A stretch of DNA of 64,000 nucleotides from Fomes fomentarius (Eukaryota; Basidiomycota; Agaricomycetes; Polyporales; Polyporaceae): the NCBI GenBank assembly GCA_022606135.1, contig JABYQN010000003.1, forward strand, positions 2,046,001 through 2,110,000. The letters run 5' to 3'. Position 1 is the stretch's first letter, and each line of letters starts with the position of its first letter. The notes beneath the pieces are model-generated. The model saw only the letters and a list, made by a program, of their open reading frames with translations, ran no database searches and was not told where the DNA came from. Shown one piece after another: positions 58,928-64,000 of this stretch. The position numbers and the translations under genes were made by a program.

Positions 58928-60087
58928 TTTGTACGCTCCCATTTTGGTCTCAACATCATGCTATGCATTGTTCACTCATCCTTCTACCCCCTGTCTTCGT
59001 CTCTTCTTGTCTTGTCTTGGATGCCCACCATACCATACGTCCTACCTCATAGTCATACAATCTTTGATACCATGCTGTCCAGTTGTACATATGCCTCGCT
59101 TCTTGCTAACACCTCTTGCCCGCAGTACGCGTGAATGCCTGGCTGGCGATTTTGATCTGCTATGTGTGCCGAGCCGAACAGGCCGAGAACGGACAGGTAC
59201 CAGACTAAATTCATCCAGTCTCGAGACACAGATAGAGTCTTCCCGAGTCGGCACGTCTTCTGGTACTCTGTGAATCCCGACCTAGCGCTATTGCTCCGCA
59301 AATCGCGGACTGAAACCTCAGCCTGGGGCAACGAGATGAATACGACAACTCATATGTGACATGACCTTCATAGACGGATTCCCTGCGCTAACGACTAACG
59401 CGTTCCAACGGTCTTCCCTGCAGCGTGCAGTGGGAAGAGGAGCCGCATCGCTGCGGTCATTTCAGGAGGTGTCTAGTTACGACGCTGGGTCTGCAGGTTC
59501 GGTCAATCCTCCATAGGCCTTCTCTAAGTTCAAGACTAGGCTACAGATGCCTGCTTGAAGCGCTAAGGCTCAATCGCGGACACGAGTCAACGTTGAAGTC
59601 GCCACTGAGCGCCTCATCACGCATTCAGACATTGTCGCATCTCTCCATACGATTCCTTGGGCCTTGGGGGTTTGTTCCGAGTCACTTATCCACGGGACGC
59701 ACCGTCTCGCCTATGCTAGTCCGAGCTCCGAGGTATGAGGAGCCTTCTACCTCCGTCTCAGCGCTTCTATTGTCGCTGACATCTCAGAGGACTTCGCCGG
59801 TAGTCCTCCTGCCCATGAGTTGTCTGGCCGTTTCTCGTGGCGCTTTATTGGCCCTGACGGTACAACTCTCAGTATGCCTCTAGCTTTCGTTGCTCGCTGC
59901 TAGCCATACGCCTCACGTTTCACGCGCTCGACTCTTAAAAAACTGGCCTCTCGATCGACGCCCCATGGGCATCTCTCTTACGATTTCGCGCGCTTTGTTC
60001 CTTCGCTGTTGCTCATAGGTGGCGCATCTATAGGTCCTCCGGCGCCCCAAGCTGGACTACGCTGGTTTATGCCTCATGTCTGATACG
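58928..60087. other. Gene-poor interval (1.2 kb)
   Basis: 3' flank of the MYND gene, then 59100-60080 with no supportable gene. The frame 59425-59883 (+, 152 aa) is Ser/Leu/Arg-rich without a domain and probably spurious. Confidence 0.45.
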
Positions 60088-62707
60088 TCAAGCTTGACGC
60101 ATCCTGCTTCTGTCTGCGGCCTCATGCTCGCGCTTCTCTGCTGCTCGACGCCCCTCGTCCGGGGCTCTCTGGTCGATGTCAGTATTCCTGATCCTGATAA
60201 GGAAGGACAGAGGGGCATAGTGAGGGACGAGCTCACCTGTGAGTAAGAGTCCTTGTCCCATCATCTCTTGATCAGAGCTATCGAGAGATGGTTCATGCGA
60301 ATGTATGACCGACACGCCTCCTTCCAAATTCCTCGTGGCTGAGCCGTACCAGTCCTAGATATGCACCATCACAACAATGAAAATTGGTATAGAGAATGAT
60401 GCAACAGCGCACGCACTTTCTCTGTACCGCCCTCTCGTATCTGTACCCCGTGCACCAGCCCCAAGAGCATTGACAACGTTGGATTGATTGAGTCAATATT
60501 GGTGATCACGCGGAAGTCGCGGATGGTTTGGAGATCCAACGGTGACGGGAAGTCATGCTCGATCGTGGTCCATGTACGCTTCAGAGCCGAAACAAAAGTA
60601 GCAGGGATAGCTTCTTGCCCTTCTCCGGTCTTGTAAATCAACGTGAGAGGCTCCAGGATCCATGGGAAGAATATCCCAGAGAACCGATGCGGGAAAACAC
60701 CGGGCCATTGATCTTTCCGACCTTTCCTGATCTCAGCCTTCTCTGGCAGGATGTTTCTCCAAGTTTGACCGGCGAGTAGTTTCTCGAATTCTATTAGGGT
60801 CCTCCGGGAGACGATCATCACTGACGCTTGTTGTTGTTGCACGGATATGTTGTGATTGGAGAATGTCCTTGAGATGCAAAGGAGGGCGCATCTAGTGGCT
60901 CTCATCCAATCCATGAGGCTCTCAAAACAGTACTCTTCACTCTGCCAGTTCTTTATCCTCCAGTCGGCCGCAGCAAGCACTAAGAGAAGGCGAAGAGTTA
61001 GTCTTAAAATGGCGTGGCTTATAAGAGTCATCACGAACCGCTACGTAGCGCCGCATACGAAGGGGATTCCTTCGCCACCACCTTGGAGTGTATCCAGTTT
61101 ATCTCAACCCTCGGTCCACTGTCTCTTGGAAACGACGACATGGCAAGAGAAGCAAGTCACAGGGTCTTCATATACAGCTCAAGGTTCGACCCAACTGGAC
61201 CGTCAATCTTGCCCACAAGTTTGTCCAGTATGGATTTGGTGCTGTTCCTCCAGTCCTCGTCTCTCTCCTCTGTAGGAACCGCCAACATATGTCGTGCAGC
61301 ATACAGAGCGGACAACCCAGTCCTCGCAATGTTCTTGTACCAGTGAATATGCGCTGGACTGAACGGACCACCCCAGTGTTTCTCGCATGTAGACCAAAGG
61401 TCCTGTATTATGGGATTCAGTTGATCTCGGGGAAGATCAGGGAGGATGATATGTATGCGATCAAGAAATTCGGGAGAGAGGGTAGTGGTGTACACTGTTG
61501 TAGCTATACTGCGGTCGAGTTGACCGGTGTGATGATTGATAGACAGTTGGTCACGTCCATGCCATGTCGGTATATCGTCGACCATGTAACGGATCCGTGC
61601 TGCATTACGATAGAAGAAGGAGCCTGGGTTGACCATCCCTGCAAGTCGGATTTCGATGTCTCGGGCTGTCCTAAACAGACGACAGACCATTTGCTTTGCG
61701 GTGTTGTATCCAAACCGAACGACCGAGTATATGATAAACGCTTGGGGTGATCGATAACAGCAATCCCATTTGAAAATGGGCATGAGCGTCACGACGATGA
61801 AGCAAGTGAAGAAGCTGCCGACAAGAAAAGAGGTGACAGCAGCCACCACATTGTGGAGTGTCCAAAGGAGAACCACCATACCGACTAGGAAGAGGACAAG
61901 CGCGATCTGGAGAAGGACGGGAAGGGCGAGAATGATGCTCCCCACACGCCATCGGAGAAGACCATTGAGGCGATGCTGTCGGAGGCGCGCAGTATCATGA
62001 GACTTCCCCGATAGTCCCACCGTTGCCTCATGTAGCCACTGCTTCACCAGCAGCGCGATTGAAGCCGATGCTAAGCTTGTGACCAGGCCGGAGAACCAGA
62101 ACCAGAGCGTGTTGATCCATACAGCGGAGGAGGGGGCCCGGAATGCGTCTTGGGGATCAGTGTTCAACCCAATAATAAGAGTAGAGTCAACAATTGGAGG
62201 GCTGATAGAGAAGCTGCTAAGCTGCGCCGATATCTGCTTCAAAACGGCTACCGCCGGATCGGTCGGTGCAGGTTGGAGCAACTGGTAGGATTGAACGTTG
62301 AATGCGGTCAAGATCGCTGAGAACAAACCCGTCTAGTACATGGATGAGTCTCATGCTATAAAATGTTGTTGAGAAGGCGACTCACATAGACGAGTAACGT
62401 ATCAATTTCCTCCTTCCATCTCCTGACGAGCTCCTCGTAGTAAATCCTAACAGCCTCCGCCGCATCTGACAATACTTTGGCCCTCTCTTCGTCGCCGAAC
62501 TCCTCCAGTAGCTCCTGCCTCACTTCCTACAACCTCATCAGCTTCCTCAGATCACAGGTCCTTGCACGAACAGAGACTTACTGTAGGCGTAGCGAACCTC
62601 CAATCATCAGGAAGAGGATCCAAGGTACCTTGGATGGGAATCGGTGAGTCACTGCTCGTTGACCCATGGTCATGCGCTTGGTTGTGAATCCGGTATCCTG
62701 TGTACAT
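60088..62707 (-). CDS. DUF6535-domain multipass membrane protein
   Basis: Agaricomycete-specific DUF6535 family. A helical lead (VRQELLEEFGDEERAKVLSDA ... WKEEIDTLLVY) is spliced to TGLFSAILTAFNVQSYQLLQP, the family signature with the first membrane helix. Then come AVWINTLWFWFSGLVTSLASASIALLVKQW (helix 2) and two closely spaced helices (SIILALPVLLQIALVLFLVGMVVLLW; VTSFLVGSFFTCFIVVTLMP). The ~600-residue tail is soluble and helical, spread over exons down to 60088, ending EKREHEAADRSRMRQA. The ATG at 62707 is the first one in the coding frame. An upstream exon with ATG 62896 looks coding but joins one base out of frame, so the 5' end is unsure. Function unknown. Confidence 0.75.
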
Positions 62708-63194
62708 TTTTCTGATGACCTCCCAATCAGTAGCGTGCGGCTGGCGAAGATAAATGAATTATCACTGACCTGCGCGATGGATGAGCTGAGAGAGGACAGT
62801 GGTATTGGGAAATAGTTCGCCTTCGCGCCCCGCGCCCACGTTCCTGGGATCCGGAATACCAGGGAATACCCGCCCTGGTGGAGATCGGACACTCATGTAT
62901 TATGTGGGAGAGTGGGAAAATGGACACAGATAACAACTGAATAAGAATCGACTACGCTGATACAAGCTCAGGTATTTATGCGTGTCGCTCTTTGACTCAA
63001 GTATTCAACCCCAGTCAAAAGTCCGCAGTGTGAAATCGAGCAAGTATGAGCGGAATCGTACGATCAGATGCTGCTCGTTATTTTGTCCATTCACACGTCA
63101 CTCACACGATTTGGGATGATGTACGCATCATCCCCGTGTCTGACTAGATCTCACAGTATCGGATGCAATGCGAGTGTGATATTATGGAACCGTG
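62708..63194. other. Upstream region of the DUF6535 gene
   Basis: Contains the possible 5' exon (62760-62896) that does not join in frame, and about 300 bp of non-coding DNA up to the next gene. Confidence 0.4.
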
Positions 63195-64000
63195 TCATTT
63201 CAATATGTCTAGTTGCACATGCGTCGTATGAAATCTGAGCAGAAATGGTATGGATCTATTCGAAGAACGGACACAATCTGTTGCACCATAAGCATAAGAC
63301 AGATACCACACCGTGCACAAAACCTGAAGCCCGCGCCCCGCTGGCATACCGGTACCCCCAAGTCGACATGGAGGTTCGCCACTTTTCGACTGACTCAGGC
63401 ACTTGGCTTTGCCTGTTTCCTTGCCTTGTTCTGGGGACAAAATCACATGAGCTGTCTGCGACATATCCGAGGTGAGTGAACGATGTACCAACTCCTTCGA
63501 CAGGCGTTCGTATTTCTGTGTGAATGCGCCGAGTAAGCATGGCGCAGTGTAAGAGGTAGGATGGATGTAATGATACCTTTCTCTCGTCGGCGGAGAGGTC
63601 CTTGTAATACTGCTTGAATTCGGCTGTCGTTCCAATCGGATTCGCGGCTTTCCAATCCTTGGCGCATAGATTTCTGTAATGGAAAGGGTAGTTAAACACC
63701 GTGTTAGAGTATTTGACTTGAACGGCTTACTGTGGCCCTAGCGTGTCATTTACTACCAGTACCTCTTCCCCTTTCGCACGGCGAGTACCACGGTCGGCAC
63801 TGTAGTTAGCAGAGGGCTCGAGCATGGGTGTGCCTGCGGCAGATGCGGTCGGTTCCGAGTCTACAGTTATGTGTTACCGGATAGGCCCGGGTCTGAATCA
63901 AGAATGAACTCACTTTGATTTGATGCCGTGATTGAGTCCGGTAGGAGCTCACGTTCATGGGCCTGGTGCTGCTTGTCGAGGGATGCTTGATCTTGTAACC
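63195..64000 (-). CDS. Partial gene with an HMG-box-like helix segment, 5' end outside window
   Basis: Reading leftward from the window edge: an open stretch (...SLDKQHQAHERELLPDSITASNQ), an intron at about 63862-63914, then DSEPTASAAGTPMLEPSANYSADRGTRRAKGEEVLVVNDTLGPQ, an intron (63676-63728), and NLCAKDWKAANPIGTTAEFKQYYKDLSADERK. A further splice probably adds KYERLSKEL. The pattern of a Lys/Trp start, an F-x-x-Y-Y core and the DERK-KYE-x-LSKE helix resembles an HMG-box, which bends DNA. The exact 3' end is unclear; the frame stays open to a stop at 63195. I do not recognise the full protein. The assignment is tentative. Confidence 0.45.

Noticed and set aside
59425..59883. 152-codon + strand frame
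   Set aside because: Low-complexity Ser/Leu/Arg composition, no homologous pattern recognised, no splice partners.
1..64000. CRISPR arrays, tRNA or rRNA genes, reverse transcriptase or transposase genes
   Set aside because: Looked for by eye and none recognised; only non-autonomous-looking repeats are present.

Overview
This is a nuclear segment from a filamentous basidiomycete, most likely an agaricomycete of the Polyporales type. The support is dense short introns (about 45-70 bp, GT..AG), compact genes, and protein families typical of mushroom-forming fungi: expanded F-box and BTB/POZ families, DUF6535 membrane proteins, a MYND-finger protein, agaricomycete-style Zn2Cys6 regulators and a Laetiporus-lectin-like pore former. 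The species assignment is inference. No tRNA, rRNA, CRISPR array or prokaryotic operon was seen.

Layout. 1-5.3 kb: the 3'-truncated part of a giant coiled-coil spindle-pole-body protein (- strand) ending in a PACT-like segment. 7.5-12.3 kb and 18.2-21.7 kb: four - strand genes, each encoding two BTB/POZ domains; the third carries an in-frame TAG. They bracket a different block at 13.6-17.3 kb: a Ctr copper transporter and a BIM1-like (X325/LPMO-like) secreted copper-binding protein, both on +, followed by a convergent aerolysin-fold lectin gene. 22.3-25.0 kb: VPS9, the Rab5-class GEF, with a C-terminal CUE domain. 25.4-30.9 kb: an F-box gene flanked by two broken F-box copies, a MITE-like element and a diverged repeat. 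33.5-42.5 kb: two tandem paralogous Zn2Cys6 transcription factors. 43.5-57.5 kb: four more F-box genes, with a short-chain dehydrogenase inserted among them. 57.9-64 kb: a MYND-finger protein, a DUF6535 membrane protein and the start of an HMG-box-like gene that runs off the right edge.

How the genes relate. BTB and F-box proteins are typical substrate adaptors of CUL3 and SCF ubiquitin ligases, so roughly half of the window is adaptor-like genes that are duplicating, inverting and decaying. Three of the F-box duplicates share not only exons but also a promoter block (TTTGTTCGCCCGTTTTGGC-type) about 60-120 bp upstream of the start and a 28-bp block downstream of the stop; a fourth, more diverged one shares the promoter block. 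The copper block is the most suggestive functional unit: in Cryptococcus neoformans, Bim1 and Ctr1 act together in copper acquisition, and here the two families are direct neighbours. Exon structures were worked out by eye from splice sites and frame continuity. Where the frames close exactly (for example VPS9 769 aa, F-box 1 643 aa, the two regulators 940 and 911 aa) I regard the models as strong.
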